NCBI RefSeq assembly: GCF_900185645.1
Contig: NZ_FYAM01000006.1
Span: 124,001-188,000, forward strand
Length of the DNA: 64,000 nucleotides
Reading direction: 5' to 3'
DNA from: Clostridium sp. BSD9I1
Lineage (GTDB): Bacteria; Bacillota; Clostridia; Clostridiales; Clostridiaceae
Shown: positions 24,615-34,644 of the stretch, one piece after another
How positions within the stretch are numbered: the stretch's first letter is position 1
How the letters are laid out: each line of letters starts with the position of its first letter
Program-made: the position numbers and the translations under genes
Notes under the pieces: model-generated
Databases searched by the model: none
Told to the model about the DNA's origin: nothing
What the model saw: only the letters and a program-made list of their open reading frames with translations

Positions 24615-25499
24615 ATGGAACAAACTTTACAGCAGTTAGTTAATGGACTTTCACTTGGGAGTATATATGCATTGATTGCGTTAGGATATACAATGGTTTA
24701 TGGTATCATAAATCTTATAAATTTTGCTCATGGTGATATATATATGTTAGGAGCTTATATAGGTTTTGCTGTTACCACATTTCTACATGTTGGTTTTATA
24801 CCAGCAATCATTATATCAATGGTTTCTTGTGCAGTTATAGGGATTATAGTGGAAAAAGTAGCATACAAACCTATTAGAAATTCAACTAGAATTGCTGCAC
24901 TGATAACTGCAATAGCAGTTTCATTATTCTTAGAATATGGAACAATGTATTTTGTTAAGGCGGAAACGAGAACTTTTCCAGAAGAGCTTGCAAGTAAAAA
25001 TATAAAACTATTCAATGGTGGAGTAGTACTTAATACTACAGATATATATATACTAGTAATTACTATTGTACTTATGATAGCTCTTCAGTTTATAATTCAT
25101 AAAACAAAAATGGGTAAAGCTATGAGAGCTGTTTCAATGGATAAAGAAGCAGCACAATATATGGGGATAAGCATTGATAAAACAATATCCTTTACTTTTG
25201 CTCTTGGTTCTGCACTAGCAGGAGTTGCGGGTGTACTTGTTGGAGTATATTATAACTCAATAAATCCTTTAATGGGAGTTCTTCCTGGACTTAAGGCTTT
25301 CGTAGCTGCGGTAATCGGAGGAATAGGGATTATACCAGGAGCGGTTCTTGGTGGATACTTCCTTGGAATGACAGAAACTATAGTTAGTGCTAATGGTGGA
25401 TCTTTATATAAGGATGCCGTAGCATTTGCAGTATTAATTATAATACTTTTAGTAAGACCTAATGGACTTTTAGGTAAGAATGTAAAAGAAAAGGTATAG
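24615..25499 (+). CDS. livH: Branched-chain amino acid ABC transporter permease LivH
   Basis: A 294-residue permease. I choose the ATG giving MEQTLQQLVNGLSLGSIYAL; a GTG nine bases upstream sits only three bases from the AAAGG ribosome site. LivH signs are IALGYTMVYGIINLINFAHGDIYMLGA near the N terminus, the MRAVSMDKEAAQYMGI loop that contacts the ATPase, and GGIGIIPGAVLGG. It pairs with LivM to form the channel. It lies 11 bases before livM in the same transcript. Confidence 0.93.
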   Translation: MEQTLQQLVNGLSLGSIYALIALGYTMVYGIINLINFAHGDIYMLGAYIGFAVTTFLHVGFIPAIIISMVSCAVIGIIVEKVAYKPIRNSTRIAALITAIAVSLFLEYGTMYFVKAETRTFPEELASKNIKLFNGGVVLNTTDIYILVITIVLMIALQFIIHKTKMGKAMRAVSMDKEAAQYMGISIDKTISFTFALGSALAGVAGVLVGVYYNSINPLMGVLPGLKAFVAAVIGGIGIIPGAVLGGYFLGMTETIVSANGGSLYKDAVAFAVLIIILLVRPNGLLGKNVKEKV

Positions 25500-25510
25500 G
25501 AGGGAATAGT

Positions 25511-26461
25511 ATGAAGGTATTTAATAAAAATAATATAGTAACAGCGGTTCTCGTACTTCTCCTATATGTATTAGGACAAATATTAATAAGTGCTGGCATC
25601 ATTGATTCTTATATTTTACTTAATTTAATAGTAATAGGTATTAATATAATACTTGCTGTAAGCTTAAATCTTATCACAGGTTTTACAGGACAATTTTCAC
25701 TAGGACACGCAGCTTTTATGTCCATTGGAGCATATGCTTCTGCTGTAGTTACAGCTAAATTTAGCCTGCCATTTGGAGCAGGAATAATTGCAGGAGCAGT
25801 AATTGCTGCAATTGCAGGAATTGCTATAGGAATTCCTACATTGAGATTAAAAGGAGATTACCTTGCTATAGCAACATTAGGATTTGGGGAGATAGTTAGA
25901 ATAATAATTCTTAATAATGAATACTTGGGTGGTGCTAGTGGACTAAATGATATACCACAATATACAAATTGGGCATGGATGTTTGCAATGGTCGCACTCA
26001 CTATCGTTTTAATAAAGAACTTTATCAATTCAAAGAGTGGAAGAGCTTGTATTGCAATTCGTGAAGATGAGATTGCAACGGAATCCATGGGGGTTAACAC
26101 TACTTTTTATAAGGTACTTGCTTTTGGTACAGGTGCTTTCTTTGCAGGAATTGCAGGAGCATTATATTCAGGGTATTTCTATTTTATAAAGCCAGATGCC
26201 TTTGGTTTCATGAAATCTATTGATATTCTAGTAATAGTAGTATTTGGAGGTATGGGAAGCATTATGGGTTCAGTAGTTGGAGCCATAGCACTTTCTGTAA
26301 TATCTCTTCTACTTCAAGGATTTCCTGAACTTAGAATGGTTATATATTCAGTTATACTTTTCTTAATAATGGTTTATAGACCACAAGGAATTATGGGTAA
26401 TTATAGATTTAGGTTATTTAAGAGGGGAGGTATTCAAAATGCCAGTGTTAACAGTAAATAA
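25511..26461 (+). CDS. livM: Branched-chain amino acid ABC transporter permease LivM
   Basis: A 316-residue permease with about eight to ten membrane helices. NLITGFTGQFSLGHAAFMSIGAY and the loop GRACIAIREDEIATESMGVNT are the characteristic LivM blocks. GGMGSIMGSVVGA is the cognate of the glycine-rich block in LivH. Its last 23 bases overlap the livG start, so translation of the two is coupled. It is the second half of the membrane channel of the importer. Confidence 0.93.
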   Translation: MKVFNKNNIVTAVLVLLLYVLGQILISAGIIDSYILLNLIVIGINIILAVSLNLITGFTGQFSLGHAAFMSIGAYASAVVTAKFSLPFGAGIIAGAVIAAIAGIAIGIPTLRLKGDYLAIATLGFGEIVRIIILNNEYLGGASGLNDIPQYTNWAWMFAMVALTIVLIKNFINSKSGRACIAIREDEIATESMGVNTTFYKVLAFGTGAFFAGIAGALYSGYFYFIKPDAFGFMKSIDILVIVVFGGMGSIMGSVVGAIALSVISLLLQGFPELRMVIYSVILFLIMVYRPQGIMGNYRFRLFKRGGIQNASVNSK

Positions 26462-27221
26462 TATTTCAATGTCTTTTGGTGGAGTAAAGGCAGTAAGTAA
26501 TGTAAATATGAAAATAAAGCATGGAGAAATAATTGGTCTTATTGGACCAAATGGGGCAGGAAAAACCACATTTTTCAATTTGCTTACAGGCATATATAAT
26601 CCAACAGAAGGTGAAATAATATATAATTTTGACAAAAAAGTTCATCCCAATAAAATGAAACCTCATGAAATAGCTGCAGCAGGAATAGGTAGGACATTTC
26701 AAAATATAAGACTTTTTAGTGAAATGACAGTGGAGGAAAATGTTAGAGTAGGATTTCATAAGAACATTAAGTATAAAGCTATTTCTTCCCTATTTAGAAC
26801 TCTCTCTTATTATAAAGAAGAAGAAAATGCAGATAAAAAGGTTACGGAGCTTTTAAAAATATTCAACCTTGATGAAAAAAGAGAAGAACTTTCTAAAAAT
26901 TTATCCTATGGGGAACAAAGAAGACTAGAAATAGCAAGAGCTCTTGCGTCTAATCCAAAGATTTTACTTCTTGATGAACCAGCAGCGGGAATGAATCCAA
27001 ATGAAACACATGAGCTTATGGAACTTATAAGATGGATTAAGGATAAATTTGATATCACTATAATTTTAATAGAGCATGATATGTCACTTGTAATGTCTGT
27101 ATGTAATAGACTTTATGTTCTTGATTATGGGAAGCTTATTGCAAATGGAACGCCAGAAGAAATAAGACATAACCCTGCAGTTATTAAGGCATATCTTGGA
27201 GGTGAAGATGAAGCATGTTAG
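26439..27221 (+). CDS. livG: Branched-chain amino acid ABC transporter ATPase LivG
   Basis: A 260-residue ABC ATPase. Walker A is GPNGAGKTTF near residue 36, the signature is LSYGEQRRLEIARAL, Walker B is ILLLDEPAAGM and the switch His follows in LIEHDMS. The insertion GRTFQNIRLFSEMTVEENV after the Q loop and the long helical region are typical of LivG. The start codon is inside livM and the stop overlaps the livF start by seven bases, a tightly coupled arrangement. It energises LivHM together with LivF. Confidence 0.95.
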   Translation: MPVLTVNNISMSFGGVKAVSNVNMKIKHGEIIGLIGPNGAGKTTFFNLLTGIYNPTEGEIIYNFDKKVHPNKMKPHEIAAAGIGRTFQNIRLFSEMTVEENVRVGFHKNIKYKAISSLFRTLSYYKEEENADKKVTELLKIFNLDEKREELSKNLSYGEQRRLEIARALASNPKILLLDEPAAGMNPNETHELMELIRWIKDKFDITIILIEHDMSLVMSVCNRLYVLDYGKLIANGTPEEIRHNPAVIKAYLGGEDEAC

Positions 27222-27919
27222 AAATGATTGATGTTAATGTGTATTATGGAGCTGTTCATGCTTTAAAAGGTATAAGTTTAAAAGTAAATGAGGGCGAAAT
27301 TGTTACTTTAATAGGTGCAAATGGAGCTGGGAAAACTACAACTCTTAAGACAATTTCTGGAGTGCTAAAGCCTAAAGTTGGGAAAGTTACATTTGATGGA
27401 AAAGACTTAAGTAAAGTTAATGCAAGCAATATGGTAAGCCTTGGAATGGCTCATGTACCAGAGGGTAGAAGAATTTTTGCTAACATGTCGATTATGGAAA
27501 ACTTGGAAATGGGGGCGTTTTCAAGAAAAGATAAAGCAGAAATAAAAAAGGATTATGGGAAAATATTCGAGACATTTCCAAGATTATTAGAACGTAAAAA
27601 TCAAATGGCAGGAACTTTATCAGGAGGAGAGCAGCAGATGCTTGCTATAGGGCGTGCTCTTATGTCAAGACCTAAATTGCTTCTTCTAGATGAACCTTCC
27701 ATGGGGCTTGCGCCGTTAGTAGTTAAACAAATATTTTCAATAATAGAGGATATAAACAAAAATGGTACTACAGTTTTACTTGTAGAACAAAATGCTTCTA
27801 TGGCACTTAAAGTAGCTCATAGAGCTTATGTAATACAAAATGGATATGTGGAAATGGAAGGGGACGCTTCAGAACTTTTAAATGATGAAAGCGTAAAAAG
27901 TGCATATCTTGGGGCATAA
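27215..27919 (+). CDS. livF: Branched-chain amino acid ABC transporter ATPase LivF
   Basis: A 234-residue ABC ATPase: Walker A GANGAGKTTTL, Q loop region MAHVPEGRRIFANMSIMENLEMGAF, signature LSGGEQQMLAIGRAL, Walker B LLLLDEPSMGL and the family-specific EQNASMALKVAHRAYV. It is last in the liv operon and overlaps livG by seven bases. The operon ends in a strong hairpin 55 bases later. Together the five proteins import branched-chain amino acids when the T-box senses uncharged tRNA. Confidence 0.95.
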   Translation: MLEMIDVNVYYGAVHALKGISLKVNEGEIVTLIGANGAGKTTTLKTISGVLKPKVGKVTFDGKDLSKVNASNMVSLGMAHVPEGRRIFANMSIMENLEMGAFSRKDKAEIKKDYGKIFETFPRLLERKNQMAGTLSGGEQQMLAIGRALMSRPKLLLLDEPSMGLAPLVVKQIFSIIEDINKNGTTVLLVEQNASMALKVAHRAYVIQNGYVEMEGDASELLNDESVKSAYLGA

Positions 27920-27974
27920 TAATCTGTAGTCTATGAGTTTAGATAAAAGGGGGCTTTTATCTACGATATATTTG

Positions 27975-28017
27975 ATAAACCCTAGCTAAATAAAATTAGC
28001 TAGGGTTTATTTTTTAT
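27975..28017 (+). terminator. Terminator of the liv operon
   Basis: Fourteen-pair perfect stem ATAAACCCTAGCTA/TAGCTAGGGTTTAT (27975-27988 with 27997-28010) followed by TTTTTAT. It lies between convergent transcripts and may act on both strands, though the T run is stronger on the plus side. Confidence 0.9.
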
Positions 28018-28022
28018 CAATA

Positions 28023-31000
28023 TTATTTAAATATCCTATCTAAAACAGAGGATGGAACAGAGCCATCTCCTCCTATTGTATACTTCATCTTCATATATTG
28101 TCGTATACTTCTCAATTCTAAAAGAATTTCATTTTTACTTAGTAAACTTTTGTCTGCAAGGAGGATAGGTGATTGTACTAATCCTGCTAGCGCAGAGGCT
28201 GACAAGGCGTCTGCAAAACCTTGTCCTGAAGCTATAAAAGTCGTTCCAAAGTAAAACTTAAATCTGCTCAAAACCTTTAGATTTGTTTCATATCTGTTAT
28301 TACCATATATTCTTTCAGGATTACGCAAATCAATTAGTAGATTATCATTAATAACTCCAGGTCCACCAATTACATATGTCTTAGATATATCATAGTCTGA
28401 TACGTATTTCTCCAATCCTATTGGGAGACTATCTTTTCCAGTTAGAATAATAGGAATTCCTTGCGCTGCAGCATAAGAAGCTATGGATAGAGCATCAGGG
28501 AAATTACTTCCTGCAGTAATAAATATTTCTCCATTTGTGCCTATAAAATTTGCAACAGATAGAGCTGTTTGGTATCTATCGTTTCCATGTAATCTTGTAA
28601 TTTTAATTCCATTTGAAGCTATTTTATCTTCTATTTCTTTCGATACAGAGCTATATCCACCTATGATAAATATTTGTCTAACTCCAAGTCTCTTTATTTC
28701 CATTTCTGTCTTGGTAGCTAAAGTTTTAGGATTAGTTAGTAAAATAGGTGCATTATACTTTGCAGCAAGAGGAGAAGCGCTTAAAGCATCTGGGAAGTCT
28801 TGCCCTGAAGCAAGTACAGCATATTTACAACTAGACCATTGCTTTGAAACCTCAATGCTTGTTTCATATCTATTTAGTCCAGATATGCGGTTGTATTCTT
28901 CACCTGTATAAAAATTTAGAGTAAATTTGCCGTTAAATTTATCTTCATCTACACTACCTACAGTATCTTTTTCAACTATTAAAGTAATATTTGAATTATA
29001 GGGAAGATCTTCATGGGCAATTATAAGCATATTGCCACTTACAGATGCTTTAACTTTATAATAATTTTTGCCATCTGAAATTGATATATTTTTTTCATTA
29101 ACTAAATTAATTTTATCTTGGTATTGAATTACTATAGGAAAGTCTATAGGGTTATCTTTTTCATTATTTTCAGGCATAGATCTAAGTGCTTCAAATCTAC
29201 TTACAGATGCAAAGGGATCTATAGAATACATATCCTTTCCAGTAAAAAAGTGCAGTTTGCCATCTTTATCAAAAAATATATTATTACTATAGTTTGGCAT
29301 ATATCTAACAGTTTCCATAGTATCTAAGTTATATATTCTCGATTTTCCCACGGCTATGCTTCTATCTTCATCCACTGCATAAATAGGCTCATTAAAGCTT
29401 CTTATTGGCTTAGATAAGTTATTTATATTAAAAACCTTATCCTTACATATAATTAGGCCTTTTTTTTCTAATACCATAATTGGAGTATCTAATGGATCTC
29501 TATACATGCTTAATTTTTCATTTGTACTTGTATAACCTATATTGGATTTTTCAATTTCCGTAATTTTATCTCCATCTGTTAAATACTTTGCTATTTCAGA
29601 TGTTAGTGAACCTGCTGACCAACCATATTGAGTCCATTTATAAATATATTTACCATCAGAACTAAAAGATATATTTCCGACTTCTTCCATTCTAGGAGTA
29701 TAATTTATTTCATTAAAGGTATTTGAATCAAATACCAATAATTTTGGAGACCATTCTCCATTCACTATATAAAGTCTATTATTTTTTTCATATATATGCC
29801 TATGACCAACTAATATACTTGAATTTTTCTCAATTTTACAAGATAGATTTTTAGTATTTGAAAAGTCATTTAAATCATATACACTTACTAAATAATTTTC
29901 ATCTTCATTTACAATATACAAATTACTAAAGTCTTCTGATATAGCTAAATCTGATGGAGTATATAATAAATTAATAGTTCTTTCTAATTTATTAGTTTTT
30001 ATATCCATAACTAATAAATTATTTAGAGTTTTATCTAAAGCATATGCTTTATTTCTACTGACATCATATTTTACAGTAGCAAAAATATCTTTATATTTAT
30101 TATGCAGCTCATCATTATCATCAATAGGCAGCGAAGATTCCAAGAGGATACTTTCAATAAAATATTCGTTATTATTATTTTTTGAAACTGCTATGAGAGT
30201 ATCATTTTGGGAAAATAAACTATCTACTTTACCTAAGGTAGTATAATATTTTAATATATTAAAGTTGCTATAATCATGTTCGGCAATTTTATTGCCTTCT
30301 ACAGCAGCATAAAACGTATTTTGCTTAGTATTAAATGCTATATCAAAAAAATTAGCATTTAATGAGGTAACATAAGTCATATCACCATACATACTGTCCG
30401 ATGTCTTGAATATAGTTCCTGCAGCATTAAATATATACTTTCCATCTGGAGATATTCTAAACTTTGGAAGCATTTCATAATCACCATGATAAGGAGAACC
30501 ATAAATATTTCTTGTAAAATCTCCACTTTTTGTTCCATATACAGTAAAGTCTCTTGGAGAAACGTCAGTGGTTATAGTATATAATTTATCTTGATTAGGG
30601 TTAAACTCAATGTAACTTCGCATATGAACACTAGTTACAGTATCTATTTTTAAATGAGTTTCTCTTGAATAACTTTTGGCCACAGTCCATTGATTTGAAC
30701 CACCAAAGAGGTATATAAAACCTTCCATATCTACTGCAATATCAAAAGGATCTATGTCTACATCAAATCTGTCCTTAAGCGTAAAGTTATCTGCGTCAAT
30801 TATACCAACAGCTCCAGCTCCATCTCCAGCTGAAAGATTAGAATAATGATGTCCACTTTTTAAAATAGTTACATAGACTTCGTTATTAGAAAAAGTAAGT
30901 CTTTCTATAGGCAGATCAAATTGAATACTTTTAGTTTCACCAGTTTCATAATTGATTGAATAAACTTTTCTAGCGGATCTATCTGTAAAATATAAAATAG

Positions 31001-31184
31001 ACTTATTTGGGTGAATAATAGAATGAGTAGGGGTAAAGCCTAAAGGTATATTTATTTTTGAATTTGCTGCGTATACCTTATTTAGTGAGCTTCTGCTACT
31101 TAATGGAAAAAAACTAAATAAAGCATTAGAAATTAAAATAGCTGCTATAAAAGTTGTCAAAAAGTTTTTTTGTATTTTACTCAT
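28023..31184 (-). CDS. Secreted propeller-like surface protein with three CWBR2 repeats (copy A)
   Basis: A 1053-residue exported protein. Signal peptide MSKIQKNF..VYAANS (cleavage near residue 40). Residues 45-690 contain many short repeats of the style HPNKSILYFTD, LAISEDFSNLYIVNEDEN and FSSDGKYIYKW, which look like YncE/YVTN-type beta-propeller blades. Residues about 765-1053 hold three cell-wall-binding repeats 2 (PF04122 style), each with GxxRYET, LASGQDFPDALSASPLA and FIIGG signatures, which anchor clostridial proteins to the wall polymer PSII. The gene is a tandem paralogue of the one at 31241, with 56 bases between them, so the pair is probably co-transcribed. The ligand is unknown; the propeller may bind sugar or protein. 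Confidence 0.85.
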   Translation of the reverse strand: MSKIQKNFLTTFIAAILISNALFSFFPLSSRSSLNKVYAANSKINIPLGFTPTHSIIHPNKSILYFTDRSARKVYSINYETGETKSIQFDLPIERLTFSNNEVYVTILKSGHHYSNLSAGDGAGAVGIIDADNFTLKDRFDVDIDPFDIAVDMEGFIYLFGGSNQWTVAKSYSRETHLKIDTVTSVHMRSYIEFNPNQDKLYTITTDVSPRDFTVYGTKSGDFTRNIYGSPYHGDYEMLPKFRISPDGKYIFNAAGTIFKTSDSMYGDMTYVTSLNANFFDIAFNTKQNTFYAAVEGNKIAEHDYSNFNILKYYTTLGKVDSLFSQNDTLIAVSKNNNNEYFIESILLESSLPIDDNDELHNKYKDIFATVKYDVSRNKAYALDKTLNNLLVMDIKTNKLERTINLLYTPSDLAISEDFSNLYIVNEDENYLVSVYDLNDFSNTKNLSCKIEKNSSILVGHRHIYEKNNRLYIVNGEWSPKLLVFDSNTFNEINYTPRMEEVGNISFSSDGKYIYKWTQYGWSAGSLTSEIAKYLTDGDKITEIEKSNIGYTSTNEKLSMYRDPLDTPIMVLEKKGLIICKDKVFNINNLSKPIRSFNEPIYAVDEDRSIAVGKSRIYNLDTMETVRYMPNYSNNIFFDKDGKLHFFTGKDMYSIDPFASVSRFEALRSMPENNEKDNPIDFPIVIQYQDKINLVNEKNISISDGKNYYKVKASVSGNMLIIAHEDLPYNSNITLIVEKDTVGSVDEDKFNGKFTLNFYTGEEYNRISGLNRYETSIEVSKQWSSCKYAVLASGQDFPDALSASPLAAKYNAPILLTNPKTLATKTEMEIKRLGVRQIFIIGGYSSVSKEIEDKIASNGIKITRLHGNDRYQTALSVANFIGTNGEIFITAGSNFPDALSIASYAAAQGIPIILTGKDSLPIGLEKYVSDYDISKTYVIGGPGVINDNLLIDLRNPERIYGNNRYETNLKVLSRFKFYFGTTFIASGQGFADALSASALAGLVQSPILLADKSLLSKNEILLELRSIRQYMKMKYTIGGDGSVPSSVLDRIFK

Positions 31185-31240
31185 AATATTCGTCCCTTTT
31201 ATATATTTTTAATGAATTCATTTTTTGTCTTTCATTGATA

Positions 31241-34200
31241 TTATTTAAATAGCTTGTCTATAACATAGGATGGAACGGAGCCTTCTCCTCCTATTGTATA
31301 CTTCATTTTCATATGTTCTTTTATACTTTTTAATCCCATGAAAGCTTCATTTGTGTATGGTAAGCTTTTGTCTGCAAGTACAATAGGTGACTGTGATAAT
31401 CCTGCCAGTGCAGAAGCTGATAGGGCATCTGCAAAACCTTGTCCTGAAGCTAAAAAAGTAGTTCCAAAATAAAATTCAAATCTACGTAACACATTAAGGT
31501 TTGTTTCATATCTGTTGCTGCCGTATATTCTCTCGGAGCTAGGCATCTTATGAAGTAGATTATCACTAATAACTCCAGACCCACCAATTACATAAGTTTT
31601 ATTTATATTGTAATCTGATACATAATCATCTAATCCTTCTGGAAGTGTATCTTTTTTTGTAAGTACAATAGGAATTCCTTTTGCAGCAGCATAGGAAGCT
31701 ATAGATAATGCATCAGGGAAGTTACTTCCTGCAGCAATGAATATTTCTCCATCTGTGCCTATGAAATTTGCTATAGCCATGGATGTTTTATATCTATCTT
31801 TTCCCTGTAATCTTGTAATTTTGATTCCTTTTGAAGCTATTTTATCTTCTATTTGCTTTGACACAGAGGCAGATCCACCTATAACAAAAATTTCACTAAC
31901 TCCAAGTCTCTGTATTTCTGCTTCTGTCTTAGAATCTAATTCCTTAGGATTAGTTAGTAAAATAGGTGCACTATACTTTTTAGCAAGAGGTGAAGCACTT
32001 AACGCATCTGCAAAATCCTGTCCTGAAGCAAGTACTGCATATTTAGAGCTAGTCCACTGCTGTGAAACCTTAACGCTTGTCTCATATCTATTTAACCCAG
32101 CTATACGAGTATATTCTTTTCCCGTATAAAAGGTTAGAGTAAGTTTGTTATTAAATTTCATTCCCTGAAGATCACTTATAGCATCTTCTCCAACTATTAA
32201 ACTAATATTTGAACTATAGGGAAGATCTTCATGTGAAATTATAAGCATATTTTCACTTACAAATGCTTTAACACTATAGTGTTTTTTTCCATCTGAAATT
32301 GATATATTATTTTCATTAGCTAAACTTATTTTTTCAGGATACTGAATTACTATAGGAAAGTCTATAGGAGTATCTTTTTCTTTATTTTCAGGCATAGATT
32401 TAACTGATTGAATTTTACCTACAGGTGCTAAAGGATCTATAGAATACATGTCTTTTCCATTAAATAGGTGTAGTTTTCCATCCTTATCAAAAAACATACT
32501 GTTAGTACTATGACCTGGCATAGATCTAACAACTTCCATAGTATCTAAGTTATATATTTTTGTACTTCCCACTGCTAGGTTTCTTTTTTCATCTACTGCA
32601 TAAATAGGTTCATCGAAACTTTTTATTGGCTCAGCTAAATAATTTAGAGTAAAAGCCTTATCCTTACATATAAGTAATCCCTTATCCTCTAATATTATAT
32701 TTGGAGTATCTAGTGGCTCTCTATTTAGCATTAGTTTTTCATCCATTGGATAACCTGCTTTAGATATTTCAACCTGAGTTAATTTATTCCCATCTAGTGA
32801 GTACTTTATGAGTTGAGAGTATACAAAGCCCGACTGCTTCCATTTATAAATATATTTATCATCTGAACTAAAAGCAATGTCTCCTACCTCTTCCATTATA
32901 GGGCTGTACTTTATTTCGTTAAAGTTATTTGAATCAAATATCAATAGCTTTGGAAACCATTCTCCATCTATTACATAGAGTTTGTTATTTTTCTCATATA
33001 TGTGCCTATGTGTACCTTCTAATACTGAACTTTTGCTAGTTTTATAAGGTAAATCCTTGATATTTGAAAAATCATTTAAATCATAGATACTTACTAAACA
33101 ATTCTCATCTTCATTTACTATATATAACTTACTAAAGTCTTCTGATATAGCTAAGTCTGAAGGTTTATATGATAACTTAATTGTATTTTCTAATTTATTA
33201 GTTTCTGCATCCATAACAAATAAGTTATTTAAAGTTTTGTTTAGTGCATATACCTTATTTCTACTGCTATCATATTTTCCAGTAGTAATGTCATATTTAT
33301 TTTTATTGAACAAGTTATCTGATTCATCAAGAGGTAATGAATAAGCTAAGGAGATATTTTCAATAAAATACTTATTATTAATATCCTTAGAGACTGCTAT
33401 AAGAGAGTCATTTTGAAAAAACAAGCTATCAACTTTACCTAGAGTAGAATAATATTTTAGTATGTCAAAGTTTGTATAATCATATTCAGCAATTTTATTG
33501 CCCTCTATTGCAGTGTAAATCTTATTTTCCTCGATGTTAAAAGCTGCATCAGAAAAGGTAGCATTTAGTGAACTAACATAATTCATATCATCAGGTTCAT
33601 TATCTGAAGCTTTAAAAATAGTTCCTGCGGAGTTGAATATGTATTTTCCATCTGGTGATATTCTAAGCTTTGAAGACATTTTATAATTTCCATGGTAAGG
33701 AGAGTCATAATCAGCTTCAAATTTTCCATTATTTATTTTATATGCATTAATATCTGTTGGCATATAAATAGGACTTACAGTATATATCTTATTCTTGTTA
33801 GGATTAAGCTGAATATAACTTTCTACTTCAACACCGCCTATAGTATCTACTTCTAGCTTAGTTTCCCTAGAATAACTTTTCGCTATTGTGTATGAATTTG
33901 ATCCACCAAACAGATATATATAACCTTCCATATCTACTGCAATAGCAAAAGGGTCTATGTTCACATCAAATCTATCCTTTAGTGTAAAATTGTTAGCATC
34001 AATTATAGCTACAGCACCAGTTCCATAATCTGATGAAGGAAGATATTGCTGATGTCCACTTTTTAAAAGGGTTACATAAACCTCATCATTAGCAAATGTA
34101 ATTCCTTCTACTGGCAAGTCAAACTGTATACTTTTAGTTTCACCTGTTTCGTAATTGATTGAATGAGCTTTTTTGCCTGATTTATCTGTAAAATATAAAA

Positions 34201-34387
34201 TAGGCTTATTTGGGTGAATAATAGAGTAAGTGGGTGTGAAACTTAAGGGAATATTTACCTTTAAATTTGCTGCTTGTACGTTGTCTGGTAAATTTCCGAT
34301 ATTTAATGCGAAAAATCCAAACAAGTTATTAAAGATTAAAATAAGTGCTACAAAAGTTGTCCAAAAAAATCTTAACTTTTTATTCAT
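31241..34387 (-). CDS. Secreted propeller-like surface protein with three CWBR2 repeats (copy B)
   Basis: A 1048-residue paralogue of the protein encoded downstream, with the same order of parts: signal peptide MNKKLRFFWTTF..VQAAN, blade-like repeats (HPNKPILYFTD, LAISEDFSKLYIVNEDEN, FSSDDKYIYKW) over residues 45-690, a linker, and three CWBR2 units from about 760. The two copies share long identical stretches, including INYETGETKSIQFDLP, so they arose by tandem duplication and have diverged in loops. AAAAAAGGAGGCG precedes the ATG on the minus strand, the stronger ribosome site of the pair. It should be first in a two-gene transcript. Wall attachment is known for the repeat family; the role of the propeller part is not known. 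Confidence 0.85.
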   Translation of the reverse strand: MNKKLRFFWTTFVALILIFNNLFGFFALNIGNLPDNVQAANLKVNIPLSFTPTYSIIHPNKPILYFTDKSGKKAHSINYETGETKSIQFDLPVEGITFANDEVYVTLLKSGHQQYLPSSDYGTGAVAIIDANNFTLKDRFDVNIDPFAIAVDMEGYIYLFGGSNSYTIAKSYSRETKLEVDTIGGVEVESYIQLNPNKNKIYTVSPIYMPTDINAYKINNGKFEADYDSPYHGNYKMSSKLRISPDGKYIFNSAGTIFKASDNEPDDMNYVSSLNATFSDAAFNIEENKIYTAIEGNKIAEYDYTNFDILKYYSTLGKVDSLFFQNDSLIAVSKDINNKYFIENISLAYSLPLDESDNLFNKNKYDITTGKYDSSRNKVYALNKTLNNLFVMDAETNKLENTIKLSYKPSDLAISEDFSKLYIVNEDENCLVSIYDLNDFSNIKDLPYKTSKSSVLEGTHRHIYEKNNKLYVIDGEWFPKLLIFDSNNFNEIKYSPIMEEVGDIAFSSDDKYIYKWKQSGFVYSQLIKYSLDGNKLTQVEISKAGYPMDEKLMLNREPLDTPNIILEDKGLLICKDKAFTLNYLAEPIKSFDEPIYAVDEKRNLAVGSTKIYNLDTMEVVRSMPGHSTNSMFFDKDGKLHLFNGKDMYSIDPLAPVGKIQSVKSMPENKEKDTPIDFPIVIQYPEKISLANENNISISDGKKHYSVKAFVSENMLIISHEDLPYSSNISLIVGEDAISDLQGMKFNNKLTLTFYTGKEYTRIAGLNRYETSVKVSQQWTSSKYAVLASGQDFADALSASPLAKKYSAPILLTNPKELDSKTEAEIQRLGVSEIFVIGGSASVSKQIEDKIASKGIKITRLQGKDRYKTSMAIANFIGTDGEIFIAAGSNFPDALSIASYAAAKGIPIVLTKKDTLPEGLDDYVSDYNINKTYVIGGSGVISDNLLHKMPSSERIYGSNRYETNLNVLRRFEFYFGTTFLASGQGFADALSASALAGLSQSPIVLADKSLPYTNEAFMGLKSIKEHMKMKYTIGGEGSVPSYVIDKLFK

Positions 34388-34644
34388 AATACGCCTCCTT
34401 TTTTAAATGTTTTTAATTATATTCAATTCAGTATAGCATGGGATTTTACAAAATTTAATTTGTAATTGGAGGGATATGAGGAATATTATACAAGTTAAGA
34501 AATAAAGCTTTTGTATCGATAAAAATTATAGTACTATAGTAGAGCAAAAAATATATTTATAAGGCACTAGCTATTTAAGTTTATTTTTACTAAGTTACAA
34601 GTCTTTAGTAAATTAATCAGAAGTATAGGTTATAGGAGGATTTT

